DNA of 15,204 nt from Methylococcaceae bacterium (GTDB taxonomy: Bacteria > Pseudomonadota > Gammaproteobacteria > Methylococcales > Methylomonadaceae), in NCBI GenBank assembly GCA_013138855.1, contig WTBX01000316.1, forward strand, positions 1 through 15,204. Reading direction: 5' to 3'. Position 1 is the first letter of the stretch. The number at the start of each line of letters is the position of its first letter. This document shows positions 1 through 6,996 of this stretch, piece by piece. A program made the position numbers and the translations under genes. Under the pieces are notes generated by a model. It had not been told where the DNA came from and searched no databases. It saw only the letters and a list, made by a program, of their open reading frames with translations.

Positions 1-254
1 GATGGTATTTGGCTAGGCTTTATTTGTGGGTGCATTCCAATTTGCGAAAAATCATCTCGATAAAAAGAAATATCCATCACCCCTAGCTGCTCTTTGATTT
101 TAAGACGTTGATGCATTTGTTCGGCAACCCACGCACCACCGCTGTGAATACCAATAAGTATGGGGTTTTTTAGTTGTCTTTCCAATAACAGCTTTTTTAG
201 TTTTTCTTCCAGTTGATTAAGCAAAAAAGGAATGTCTAAATTTTCGTAACTCAT
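1..254 (-). CDS. pyrR: PyrR, bifunctional pyrimidine operon regulator / uracil phosphoribosyltransferase family (3' part cut off by window edge)
   Basis: This is the N-terminal half, about 84 residues, of a PyrR-family protein. It starts at the ATG at 254 (MSYENLDIPFLLNQL) and runs off the left edge. The diagnostic stretch is ILIGIHSGGAWVAEQM followed by LGVMDISFYRDDF, matching the PyrR pattern of a GI..GG segment and a (L/M)DI..YRDD motif. The PRPP-binding loop should lie beyond the edge. Family members bind PRPP and uracil/UMP; in Gram-positives they control pyr operon attenuation, and in gammaproteobacteria the gene usually lies just before pyrB. It follows ruvX after 54 bases on the same strand, the order seen in Pseudomonas. 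I see no strong Shine-Dalgarno sequence before this ATG, so translation may be weak. Identification is firm; whether it regulates RNA here cannot be told from this fragment. Confidence 0.88.
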   Translation of the reverse strand, partial: MSYENLDIPFLLNQLEEKLKKLLLERQLKNPILIGIHSGGAWVAEQMHQRLKIKEQLGVMDISFYRDDFSQIGMHPQIKPSQIP

Positions 255-308
255 AAGTTTTATTATTTTGTAAAGGTCAGCAGGCAAAAAATGATTTTTC
301 TGCTCACT

Positions 309-782
309 TTAAATCGATTTTTTATTTTCTATCTCTTGATCATTAAGCCAACTTTGCAATATAAGCTGGGCGGCTAACTGATCTTGAACATCCCAGAGCT
401 TACCTGCCCCAAGATTAAGTTCATCATAAAGCATTTGCTTGGCTTCAAAAGTCGAAAGTCTTTCATCCTGTTGATACACGGTTAAATTGAATCGACCTTC
501 CAATTGACGGCAAAATTTACGCATTCTCGGTGTGACAGGATTATCTGAGCCATCTTGTTGTTTTGATATGCCGACTACTAACCCTACAGGTTGCCATTCT
601 TCAATCAGCTTCGCAATTTTATTCCAGTCGGGGACTTGGTTAATCGAGGCGATAGTTTGTAAAGGGCTTGCCGTCGCTGTGGTGGTTTGTCCTACCGCCA
701 CGCCGATTTTTTTATTACCAAAGTCAAAGCCTAAATAACTATCGCTGCTTAATTTTGCTGCTAAAGGATCTTTTTTAACCAT
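309..782 (-). CDS. ruvX: RuvX/YqgF, RNase H-fold Holliday junction resolvase-like / pre-16S rRNA nuclease
   Basis: A 157-residue protein of normal family length. The N-terminal motif YLGFDFGNKKIGVAVG (residues 16-31) carries the catalytic-type Asp20 of the RNase H-like fold. It is followed by VVGISKQQDGSDN, the QQDERLST motif and the C-terminal DVQDQLAAQLILQSWL, all in family order with acidic residues retained. RuvX/YqgF acts in the cytoplasm; in E. coli it is implicated in maturing the 16S rRNA 5' end, and it was named for its similarity to the RuvC resolvase. The gene overlaps the end of yqgE by eight bases, so the two are probably translationally coupled. A GGCAGG stretch close to the ATG may serve as a weak ribosome binding site. 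The yqgE-ruvX-pyrR order is conserved in many gammaproteobacteria. Confidence 0.95.
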   Translation of the reverse strand: MVKKDPLAAKLSSDSYLGFDFGNKKIGVAVGQTTTATASPLQTIASINQVPDWNKIAKLIEEWQPVGLVVGISKQQDGSDNPVTPRMRKFCRQLEGRFNLTVYQQDERLSTFEAKQMLYDELNLGAGKLWDVQDQLAAQLILQSWLNDQEIENKKSI

Positions 783-1335
783 GACCTGCCGTAGAACTTA
801 ATAAATTAATATCTACGCCAATTAAATTGGCAGCGGCATTCCAGCGTTGGCTAATCGGTGTTTCGTATAAAATAGCATCGGCATAGGGTGTATTTAGCCA
901 CGCATTATTGATAATTTCTTTTTCTAATTGCCCCGCACCCCAGCCAGCGTATCCTAAAGCAATTAAATAATTTTCAGGACCTTCATTTTTAGAAATGGCT
1001 TCTAAAATATCACGCGAGCTAGTTAAAGAGACCTCTTCCGAAATAGCTATTGAGGACTCCCAATGCGTTGAGCTACTCTCGTGAATCACAAAACCTCTTT
1101 CCACTTGCACAGGTCCTCCCATATAAATAGGAGTTTTACGGCTTTTTTCAGTCGCATTATCTATGCCCATTTGCGAAAAAATATCACCCAGCTTCATTTC
1201 GGTAGGACGGTTAATAATAATGCCTAATGCACCGTCATCATTATGCTGACAAAGATAGGTGACTGTATGAAAAAAATCTTTATCGGTTAGCATCGGCATC
1301 GCGATAAGAAATTGATTGTTTAAATAATTACTCAT
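775..1335 (-). CDS. yqgE: YqgE/AlgH family protein (DUF179)
   Basis: From the ATG at 1335 this encodes 186 residues beginning MSNYLNNQFLIAMPMLTDKD, almost exactly the length and start of E. coli YqgE. Family signatures seen are FLIAMP, DGALGIIINRPTE, a GGPV segment and YLIALGYAGWGAGQLEKEI. The frame stays open to a TTG at 1353, but that would add six residues not typical of the family and has no ribosome binding site, so I prefer the ATG. The biochemical role is unknown; the Pseudomonas homologue was named AlgH for a proposed link to alginate control. Its stop overlaps the ruvX start by eight bases. Upstream lies a 300-base gap with an inverted-repeat element, which separates it from tonB, so it may need its own promoter. 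Confidence 0.93.
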   Translation of the reverse strand: MSNYLNNQFLIAMPMLTDKDFFHTVTYLCQHNDDGALGIIINRPTEMKLGDIFSQMGIDNATEKSRKTPIYMGGPVQVERGFVIHESSSTHWESSIAISEEVSLTSSRDILEAISKNEGPENYLIALGYAGWGAGQLEKEIINNAWLNTPYADAILYETPISQRWNAAANLIGVDINLLSSTAGHG

Positions 1336-1449
1336 AGTTTCAGGGGACAGCAAGTAAAGGGCAGATTAGAAGTAACTTATCTGAACTAAAGTTAATAAGA
1401 CTCATTTTAATTGAAATAGAGTTAAAGTCTAATTCAGTTCTGTTATTTA

Positions 1450-1580
1450 AATTTAAAGGTAACTACTTAGAATATACGGAGACGCGACTTTTAGTCGCGC
1501 ACGAGACCTAAAAACATCGTCAAACCTATAAATTCAAGCGACTAAAAGTCGCGGCTCCGCTTGAGTAATTACATTTAAAG
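1450..1580. repeat. Palindromic element, GCGACT-AGTCGC family, copy A
   Basis: Two inward-facing arms, at about 1478-1500 and 1537-1558, each contain a small palindrome (gcgacttttagtcgc and gcgactaaaagtcgc) and are inverted copies of each other, ending in GGAG on the left and CTCC on the right. The symmetry extends outward imperfectly to atttaaaggtaacta on the left and taattacatttaaag on the right. The interior begins cgcacgagacctaaaaac, which is shared with the copy at 8990-9164; this copy looks like an internally shortened version. It lies between tonB and yqgE and contains no gene. Confidence 0.85.
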
Positions 1581-1660
1581 TGAATATTTATAGCGACGAA
1601 ATAATATAAGAAACAAGCTTTAAAATTTAAACGCGACTATTTCATTTTTAATTAGTGGAC

Positions 1661-2578
1661 TTAGAGGTTAAGCCCCGCCTCATCAGTAAAACTCCAAGAT
1701 CGTCGTATAATCAACACTTCTAATTGTTTACTAATTTGCTTTGGCAAGGCAGCAAAAGGCGCACTCATTCTAACAATACGTTTAGCCGCATCATCAAGGA
1801 CTTTATTACCTGATGATTTAACGATACGAATTTGATAAATGCTGCCATTAGTTCTAATTCCCACATCCATTGATAAAGTACCGTGAAAACCTTTTTCACG
1901 CGCAATTTTAGGATAATTAAGATTGCCTATACGTTGAACCTTGCGCTCCCAGTCTCTAACGTATTGGGCAGCGACATATTTATGTGCGCTAATTGAATTT
2001 ACAAATTTAATATTAGTTTTTTCTGAACTCTTTTTTAAATACTTAACCCGATCGCCTAACTGTGCAATTTGTTGCTCTAAGGCAGCCATTGATAATTCTG
2101 CGGGTTCATTAGATTTTTTCTGAGCTATTTTTTTTGTTTTAGCGACTTTTTGCTTTTTTTTCTTTTTTTGCTTTTTTTGTGAAATAACGCGATGAGACGA
2201 TGATTTTTTCTTTTTAGACTTAGCCTTAGACGATGATTTTTTCTTTTTCGGCTGTTTAATTTTCCCTTGTTTTTTCTTCTTTTTTCCAATCTTAGGGATT
2301 TTTTGCTCATTAGGTTTAGGTTTTTGGGTTTCCTGCCCTGCCCCAATTTGATTTTCTTGCGCCAAGTATTTAGCATCATCGGGAGCTTTACGAGTCGCAG
2401 AACTAACCAAGGTAATTTCTATCGCTTTACTAACTTTTTTAACGTCTGGCGCGGCAAAGGTAACGCCCAATAATATGATGGCATGAACCACTGCCGCAAT
2501 AAACAACCATGTCGATAAAGAATCTGAATGGTAACTATCGTCAGTAGCAAACTTAGATTTAAAAGACTGCGCCATCAT
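1661..2578 (-). CDS. tonB: TonB-family energy transducer with an unusually lysine-rich periplasmic linker
   Basis: A 305-residue inner-membrane protein. Residues about 23-43 (LSTWLFIAAVVHAIILLGV) form one N-terminal membrane helix, with a short cytoplasmic tail. Residues 86-160 are a linker dominated by lysine and serine runs, instead of the usual Pro-Lys/Pro-Glu spacer. Residues about 208-297 match the TonB C-terminal fold: NYPKIAREKGFHGTLSMDVGI, then GSIYQIRIVKSSGNKVLDDAAKRIVR, then a SWSF end. TonB couples ExbB/ExbD proton-motive energy to outer-membrane receptors, but no exbBD is nearby. Its position next to gshB and yqgE matches P. aeruginosa tonB3 (PA0406), which has been linked to twitching motility rather than iron uptake. 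The ATG overlaps the gshB stop by one base (TAATG), indicating coupling to gshB. Confidence 0.92.
   Translation of the reverse strand: MMAQSFKSKFATDDSYHSDSLSTWLFIAAVVHAIILLGVTFAAPDVKKVSKAIEITLVSSATRKAPDDAKYLAQENQIGAGQETQKPKPNEQKIPKIGKKKKKQGKIKQPKKKKSSSKAKSKKKKSSSHRVISQKKQKKKKKQKVAKTKKIAQKKSNEPAELSMAALEQQIAQLGDRVKYLKKSSEKTNIKFVNSISAHKYVAAQYVRDWERKVQRIGNLNYPKIAREKGFHGTLSMDVGIRTNGSIYQIRIVKSSGNKVLDDAAKRIVRMSAPFAALPKQISKQLEVLIIRRSWSFTDEAGLNL
2195..2248. repeat. In-frame direct repeat inside the tonB lysine linker
   Basis: A 21-base segment beginning agacgatgattttttc occurs at 2195-2215 and again at 2228-2248. The offset is 33 bases (11 codons), so the duplication keeps the reading frame and encodes KKKKSSS twice on the minus strand. 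The surrounding T-runs of up to eight bases add to the low complexity. This suggests the linker grew by slippage or local duplication. Confidence 0.85.
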
Positions 2579-3525
2579 TAATGCGATAATTTTTGTTCTA
2601 TATGATCCATCAATTGCCCTGCAATATTTAAATCAAATTCGCGATCTAATTCCTGTACGCACGTAGGGCTAGTGACATTGATTTCAGTTAAATAATCACC
2701 AATCACATCAAGCCCTACAAAAATCAAACCTTTGTTTTTTAAAGTTTCCCCAACTTGCTTGGCAATCCACAAGTCACGTTCTGATAAAGTCTGACCTCTA
2801 GCACTGCCACCTGCCGCTAAATTACCGCGTGTTTCGCCTTGCGCGGGGATTCTCGCCAAAGCATAAGGCACAGGCTCACCATTAACCAATAAAATACGTT
2901 TGTCACCGTCTTTGATTTCTGGTAAATATTTCTGAGCCATCACATAGCGAGAGTTATAAACCGTCATGGTTTCTAAAATAACGCTTAAATTAGGATCGCC
3001 TAAGCGTAGATGAAAAATAGACGCTCCGCCCATGCCATCTAGCGGTTTTAAAATAATTTCACCATGTTCGGCTAAAAAGTCCTTAATGCGGGCAGGTTCT
3101 CTAGCAACAAGAGTATCGGTACAACACTGAGGAAACCACGCCGTAAATAATTTTTCATTCGCATCACGCAAAGACTGCGGTTTATTAACCACATAAACCC
3201 CTTCGCGTTCCGCTTGTTCTAATAGGTAAGTGGAATAAATATATTCCTGATCGAAAGGCGGATCTTTACGCATGATGATGACATCTAGCTCTGCCAGCGG
3301 AATAATTTTTTCTTCAATAAATTGATAATACTGTTCGGCTCTTTCAACACTTAAAAGACGTGTTCTGGCATAGGCTTTACCATTACGTAAAAACAAGTCA
3401 TTCAATTCCATATAGTACAGCGTCCAATTTCTTGATTGTGCCTCTAATAGCATGGCGAAACTGGTATCTTTTTTAATATTAATGAGGTCGATGGAATCCA
3501 TGACCATGCCGAATTTAAGCGTCAT
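2578..3525 (-). CDS. gshB: Glutathione synthetase (GshB), ATP-grasp ligase
   Basis: A 315-residue cytosolic enzyme, nearly the same length as E. coli GshB (316). It joins gamma-glutamylcysteine and glycine using ATP, the second step of glutathione synthesis. Visible motifs in order are MRKDPPFDQEYIYSTYLLEQ (residues 85-104), VVNKPQSLRDANEKLF (112-127), the ATP-grasp lysine and glycine loop ILKPLDGMGGASIF (158-171), GDKRILLVNGEPVPYALARI (207-226), GETRGNLAAGGSA, and the metal-binding end GLDVIGDYLTEINVTSPT. All key segments look intact. It is the first gene of the minus-strand run and overlaps tonB by one base. It is divergent from rpmB, so its promoter must lie within 3526-3710; I could not identify convincing boxes on that strand. 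Confidence 0.97.
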   Translation of the reverse strand: MTLKFGMVMDSIDLINIKKDTSFAMLLEAQSRNWTLYYMELNDLFLRNGKAYARTRLLSVERAEQYYQFIEEKIIPLAELDVIIMRKDPPFDQEYIYSTYLLEQAEREGVYVVNKPQSLRDANEKLFTAWFPQCCTDTLVAREPARIKDFLAEHGEIILKPLDGMGGASIFHLRLGDPNLSVILETMTVYNSRYVMAQKYLPEIKDGDKRILLVNGEPVPYALARIPAQGETRGNLAAGGSARGQTLSERDLWIAKQVGETLKNKGLIFVGLDVIGDYLTEINVTSPTCVQELDREFDLNIAGQLMDHIEQKLSH

Positions 3526-3639
3526 TTAAAATCTCAAGTGATTGACAGAAACTTTAGCGTAAAAGCCGTTAGTTTTTTTAAAATCTAACAGAATTAATAG
3601 ACTATAGTCGATTTAAAACATTTATTTTACAGTTTATTG

Positions 3640-3668
3640 TTTACCTAAAAAAGAATTTTTGGTATAAA
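3640..3668 (+). promoter_or_regulatory. Probable sigma-70 promoter for rpmB-rpmG
   Basis: A -35-like TTTACC at 3640-3645 (4 of 6 consensus bases) and a -10 TATAAA at 3663-3668 (5 of 6) are separated by exactly 17 bases. Immediately downstream is a GC-rich stretch, gggcggc, resembling the discriminators of growth-rate-controlled promoters. Transcription would begin near 3675, about 35 bases before the rpmB ATG. Confidence 0.6.
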
Positions 3669-3710
3669 GGGCGGCTAACTTTTGATTAAAGGCACAGACA
3701 AGAGGTTATC

Positions 3711-3947
3711 ATGTCCAAAATATGTCAGGTTACAGGCAAGCGTCCTGTTACAGGTAATAACGTATCACACGCACACAATAAAACAAGAAGACGTTTCAAT
3801 CCAAATTTGCATCGTCATCGTTTTTGGGTAGAAAGCGAGAACCGTTGGGTTCGTTTAAAAGTTTCCGCAAAAGGTATGCGCGTCATTGATAAGAAAGGTA
3901 TTGATGCGGTATTAGTTGAAATTCGTAAACGTGGCGAAAAGGTTTAA
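3711..3947 (+). CDS. rpmB: 50S ribosomal protein L28
   Basis: A 78-residue basic protein of the usual bacterial L28 length. It begins MSKICQVTGKRPVTGNNVSHAHNKTRRRFNPNLH, the classic L28 start, and continues HRFWVESENRWVRLKVSAKGMRVIDKKGID. L28 is a component of the large ribosomal subunit. A ribosome binding site, aagagg, lies six bases before the ATG, and a probable promoter lies about 45-70 bases upstream. It is followed 11 bases later by rpmG; the rpmB stop codon overlaps the aaggag ribosome binding site of rpmG, so the two proteins should be made together. The rpmBG pair is conserved across proteobacteria. Nothing is odd here. Confidence 0.98.
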   Translation: MSKICQVTGKRPVTGNNVSHAHNKTRRRFNPNLHRHRFWVESENRWVRLKVSAKGMRVIDKKGIDAVLVEIRKRGEKV

Positions 3948-3958
3948 GGAGCTTAAAA

Positions 3959-4114
3959 ATGCGCGATAAAATCAAACTAGTTTCATCAGAAGGTAACGGT
4001 CACTTTTATACGACTACAAAAAATAAAAGAACCATGCCTGAAAAAATGGAAATTAAAAAATATGACCCTGTTGCTCGTAAACACGTCATGTACAAAGAAG
4101 TTAAGATTAAATAA
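3959..4114 (+). CDS. rpmG: 50S ribosomal protein L33 (zinc-free type)
   Basis: A 51-residue protein beginning MRDKIKLVSSEGNGHFYTT and ending YDPVARKHVMYKEVKIK, clearly L33. It has no CxxC pairs, so it is the C-minus form that does not bind zinc, typical of gammaproteobacteria; its 51 residues match the Pseudomonas form and lack the short N-terminal extension of E. coli L33. The ribosome binding site AAGGAG at 3946-3951 sits eight bases before the ATG and overlaps the rpmB stop, supporting translation directly after rpmB. A hairpin 32 bases beyond the stop probably ends the transcript. Confidence 0.98.
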   Translation: MRDKIKLVSSEGNGHFYTTTKNKRTMPEKMEIKKYDPVARKHVMYKEVKIK

Positions 4115-4145
4115 TTAAACAAATCTTGTTTAAGTGTCTAGCAAA

Positions 4146-4167
4146 ACCACAGCGTTACTGCTGTGGT
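4146..4167. terminator. Hairpin between convergent rpmG and the cNMP-binding/rhodanese gene
   Basis: ACCACAGC and GCTGTGGT form a perfect 8-base stem around a 6-base loop (gttact). It sits in the 61-base gap between two convergent genes. An A-run just to its left gives a short U-tract for transcripts on the minus strand, and on the plus strand a T-rich stretch starts about 12 bases later. It may act in both directions, but the U-tracts are weaker than in a classical terminator. Confidence 0.6.
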
Positions 4168-4175
4168 ATTGCTGA

Positions 4176-5525
4176 CTAATTTTTTGTTAACGTATCCAAC
4201 ATAGATTTAAAACGCTCTGCTTGTTTAAACAGCGATTTATATTTCTCTTCCAGCTCTTTCTTTTCATTTTCCACTCTAGCAAGTCTTATCTTTAACTCTT
4301 TTAAATTTTTACTTAAGAGTTTATTTTCTTCGCTTAAAGCATCATTAGTATTTGCCATGCTAGGTATGGCCTCAACATTGATGGAGCGAGCCTTGTTAAA
4401 CACAACATCATCATGAGAGCTGCTACCTTCTGAGAGCTTTTGTGCTTCGACTAAGGTCTCTTGAGGGACTTTTCTCATCCCATCTCTGATAATTTTTACG
4501 GTAAAGTTATAACTTTTTAGTAAAAAAGCCGCCGACTCACTCACCTTGCCATTGTTACAAATAAGAAGATAAACTTTATTTTTGTCCAGTGATTTCAATT
4601 CCATTCGCAAAGAAAACAACGGCGTATTAATAGCTTCAGGCAGATGTATTCTTTCGTACTCATCAGGTGGCCTGACATCTAGTAACACCGCGCCTTCATC
4701 TAGTAATAATTCAGTTTCTATAAAATAAATATAGTCTAACGACGGTTCTTTGATAAGTTTTAAAAATTTATCTTTATGGAGACGCAATAACACCATATCC
4801 GTTAAAGCTGAAACCGTTTCCCCGCGCGGCTCTCCAGAAATTAATGCCTCTTCGCCAAAAGTATCCCAGACTTGAAGCTTTGCTATTTTAATGGATTTGG
4901 AATGCTTTGAATTTTTGCGTGAAACGAGGCATTCGCCACTTTTAATTAAATAATAAAAGTCACCAAATTCACCTTGTTTAATAATAAATTTATCTTTTTC
5001 AATTCTAACTTCTTCTAAGCCTTCGTTAATTTGAGGAATATTTGCAGGCGGTAAACTGCGAACAATAGGAATCATCAACAAGGTTGAAATGGAGTCTTGA
5101 TTATCTTCTTGTTTCGCCTCTACGATTTCAGCCGCTTCTTTTTTTTCTGGCTCTGCCTTTTTTTCCAGTTCTTTTGGGTCAGGGGGATTAATAAAGATAG
5201 TATTGAGGCGTAAAAATCGTACCGCGCCTTTAGCGACGGCATTGACTTTTCTGGGAAGCTGATGAGCAATGGCAAAGCGAGAAGATTCCGTCCCTGCTTT
5301 AATGATTTCCATTTTTAAAGGAGCGACTTCTAAAGAAACCTCACCTTTTAGTAAATAAAACAAATCATTCTTGGTATCGCCTCTTTTAAATAAAAAAGTA
5401 CCCGAGCGGGCGTTTTCGATGACTATTTTTCCACAAATGACCTTAAAAATATTATTAGGCATGGTGGAAAAAGGAATCATTTTACGAATAATATGACCTT
5501 CTGGGGAGTCAATATCTACAGGCAT
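4176..5525 (-). CDS. Multidomain protein: two cyclic-nucleotide-binding-like domains, rhodanese domain, C-terminal coiled coil
   Basis: A 449-residue protein without signal peptide or membrane segment. Residues about 18-112 form a first cNMP-binding-like beta roll (FLFKRGDTKNDLFYLLKGEVSL). Its phosphate cassette keeps PR (HQLPRKVNAVA) but lacks the usual FGE, so it may not bind ligand. Residues 113-145 are a charged linker. Residues about 147-262 are a second such domain with a complete-looking cassette, FGEEALISGEPRGE (223-236). Residues about 270-352 are rhodanese-like: LLDVRPPDEYERIHLPEAIN, then LICNNGKVSES with the candidate catalytic Cys323. Residues about 395-440 are Lys/Glu/Leu-rich and predicted coiled coil. 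There is no helix-turn-helix, so it is not a CRP-type transcription factor. I infer a nucleotide- or redox-sensing scaffold with sulfur-transfer chemistry; the partner is unknown. It converges on rpmG. Confidence 0.85.
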   Translation of the reverse strand: MPVDIDSPEGHIIRKMIPFSTMPNNIFKVICGKIVIENARSGTFLFKRGDTKNDLFYLLKGEVSLEVAPLKMEIIKAGTESSRFAIAHQLPRKVNAVAKGAVRFLRLNTIFINPPDPKELEKKAEPEKKEAAEIVEAKQEDNQDSISTLLMIPIVRSLPPANIPQINEGLEEVRIEKDKFIIKQGEFGDFYYLIKSGECLVSRKNSKHSKSIKIAKLQVWDTFGEEALISGEPRGETVSALTDMVLLRLHKDKFLKLIKEPSLDYIYFIETELLLDEGAVLLDVRPPDEYERIHLPEAINTPLFSLRMELKSLDKNKVYLLICNNGKVSESAAFLLKSYNFTVKIIRDGMRKVPQETLVEAQKLSEGSSSHDDVVFNKARSINVEAIPSMANTNDALSEENKLLSKNLKELKIRLARVENEKKELEEKYKSLFKQAERFKSMLDTLTKN

Positions 5526-5730
5526 TTAAACTCAGTTATGTCAGGGTGATGTTAAGGGTTTTATGATAGAGCATTATGGCGCAATTGCCTATCATTGCGT
5601 TTGTTCAAATAACAAGTAATATATATCGGAATTGCGATCTTTAGTCACGGAAAGCATTAACAACGCGCTTTAACTTAAAAAAAACATCTTCTTATTAAGT
5701 AAGTAGCTGAGCTAAAGTTTTCGTATATTC

Positions 5731-5829
5731 GGAGGCGCGACTTTAGTCGCGCTAGAGCGTTAAAATGCTATTAACCTTTAAAAAAACGTAGTGTTATTGC
5801 AATGTTTCCGCGACTAAAGTCGCGGCTCC
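5731..5829. repeat. Palindromic element, GCGACT-AGTCGC family, copy B
   Basis: Left arm 5731-5751 (GGAGGCGCGACTTTAGTCG plus two bases) and right arm 5809-5829 are near-perfect inverted copies, and each arm also contains its own palindrome gcgactttagtcgc or its complement. Weaker outer symmetry (ttaagta at 5695 and tacttaa at 5865) suggests a whole element of about 5695-5871. The interior differs from copies A and D. It lies upstream of the cNMP/rhodanese gene and downstream of the CAP lipoprotein gene. Confidence 0.85.
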
Positions 5830-5886
5830 AGCAAATATAAAAATGCACGAATATTATGTTTAGGTACTTAACTATCCATAAGTCTT

Positions 5887-6020
5887 CTAACATTTCAATA
5901 AACCGTTAAAACGGTGGAGTTATTGCTGTTCACATAACCCACGGTTTAAACCGTGGGCTATGTGAACCAATGGAAATAACCGTTTCAACGGTTTCCTTAC
6001 GTCCTCTAATAAAATGTTAG
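5887..6020. repeat. Second type of palindromic element with a 40-base near-perfect central palindrome
   Basis: Outer ends are ctaacattt at 5887 and aaaatgttag ending at 6020. Inside, aaaccgttaaaacggt near 5900 and accgtttcaacggtt near 5980 are small palindromes facing each other. The centre, 5928-5967, is a 40-base palindrome with 20-base arms and a single mismatched pair, running from GTTCACATA to TATGTGAAC around cggtttaaaccg. No gene is encoded. The nested structure resembles REP/BIME-type elements, but its sequence is unrelated to the GCGACT family. Confidence 0.85.
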
Positions 6021-6085
6021 GATACTTTTGCTCACCTGCCTACTAGTTTTTCGCGACTAAAAATGTAAAACCAAAAAGACCGATA

Positions 6086-6664
6086 TTAATAAGGTTTTTG
6101 TCCCATATAATTACCTGCTGGATCATAGTTACACACAACAATTAAATTATTATTACAAGCAACTTTTGCACAGCCTAGCTGCGTGGTGTTATGCCAGACC
6201 ATTTGCGTGTAATGCCCTGTTTTACTCCAATTAGAAGAATTCAAGGCGGCACCCGAATAATCACGTTTTTCACTTTCCCATGATTTTGCGGCATCGACAA
6301 CATTATAATGCCCTAGCGTTCCCATAAACAGGTTTTCACCATAATTAGAATCATTACTATGCTGCATTTTGCAACCATTTGCGGCTAAATTTTTTGCCCA
6401 TGCCTGTGCATGTTCCGCTACTTGATTAGACCAGCTTAAAGGGTTGACGTTAACATCCGCCCTAACTTTATTATGATAATTTAAAATAGCTTGCCATTCG
6501 TTTCCATTTGTTTCGTCATTATTGTTGCGCGACTGATTTTGTGTAGATGGCTGGTTAGAAGGTTCAATTACATCTATGGAGTGATAGCTATTACCTCGGC
6601 TGGAACAGGCTGAGGTCACAAGTATCATTGTGAAAAATAAATAGTGTTTTAAGTTTGTTTTCAT
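6086..6664 (-). CDS. CAP/SCP (PR-1-like) domain lipoprotein
   Basis: A 192-residue exported protein. Residues 1-20 are a lipoprotein signal peptide (MKTNLKHYLFFTMILVTSAC) with Cys20 as the likely lipidated residue; Thr at the -3 position of the lipobox is somewhat unusual. Residues 21-55 are a Ser/Asn/Gln-rich tether. Residues about 57-190 are a CAP domain: LNYHNKVRADVNVNPLSW, GENLF, the signature GHYTQMVWHNTTQLGCA, and VVCNYDPAGNY. The candidate CAP cavity residues His102, Glu110, Glu130 and His151 are all present, and four cysteines (98, 165, 170, 178) could form disulfides. CAP proteins occur in defence, adhesion and toxin contexts, and bacterial roles are poorly known. The gene stands alone, with repeat elements on both sides; copy C begins only about 24 bases upstream of its ATG. 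Confidence 0.93.
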   Translation of the reverse strand: MKTNLKHYLFFTMILVTSACSSRGNSYHSIDVIEPSNQPSTQNQSRNNNDETNGNEWQAILNYHNKVRADVNVNPLSWSNQVAEHAQAWAKNLAANGCKMQHSNDSNYGENLFMGTLGHYNVVDAAKSWESEKRDYSGAALNSSNWSKTGHYTQMVWHNTTQLGCAKVACNNNLIVVCNYDPAGNYMGQKPY

Positions 6665-6688
6665 TAACGGGCTCTTAAAAAATCATTT

Positions 6689-6775
6689 GGAAGCGCGACC
6701 TTTAGTCGCGAACGCTGGGAACTAAAGGAACGCTAGGTCTAAGTCAAAACTTTCCAAGACTAAAGTCGCAGCACC
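6689..6775. repeat. Palindromic element, GCGACT-AGTCGC family, degenerate copy C
   Basis: Left arm ggaagcgcgacctttagtcg at 6689-6708 faces right arm agactaaagtcgcagcacc at 6757-6775. The arms match the other copies but carry several substitutions (an extra C in the left hairpin, and GCAGCACC instead of GCGGCTCC on the right), so this copy looks older. It sits in the promoter region of the CAP lipoprotein gene. Confidence 0.75.
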
Positions 6776-6784
6776 TTAATATAC

Positions 6785-6996
6785 AAAAAATTTCGACCTG
6801 TGCAGTTAAAAGACTGGCGGCAAGCTGAAGGGCGAAGCCCTTTAGTTTGCTGCCAGTCCCCACGTCCATATTAATATATTTAGTGGGGACTGGCAGCTAC
6901 CCAAAAGACTACGTCTTTCGGATAGCCGCCAGCCTTATGGATTCTCAGCTTTATTTCTCAATTGAGCTGAGTTAATCGTACAGGTCGAAAAATTTT
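6785..6996. repeat. Composite nested inverted-repeat element with three hairpins and terminal inverted repeats
   Basis: Terminal inverted repeats tttcgacctgt (6791-6801) and acaggtcgaaa (6980-6990) are flanked by A- and T-runs. Hairpin 1, about 6813-6856, pairs ctggcggcaa with ttgctgccag around gggcgaagccc. Hairpin 2, about 6890-6932, pairs ctggcagctaccc with ggatagccgccag around aaagactacgtcttt. The two hairpins are linked by agtccccac (6855-6863) and gtggggact (6883-6891), which pair with each other. Hairpin 3 pairs ctcagct (6944-6950) with agctgag (6965-6971). No reading frame is present. It resembles a miniature inverted-repeat element that could form a long folded RNA. Confidence 0.8.

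Noticed and set aside
1336..1353. TTG start adding six residues to YqgE
   Set aside because: No Shine-Dalgarno sequence before it, and the ATG at 1335 gives the family-typical start and length.
6052..6065. Another copy of the GCGACT element
   Set aside because: Only one partial arm (cgcgactaaaaatg) is present without a matching partner, so it is noted as a remnant and not called as an element.
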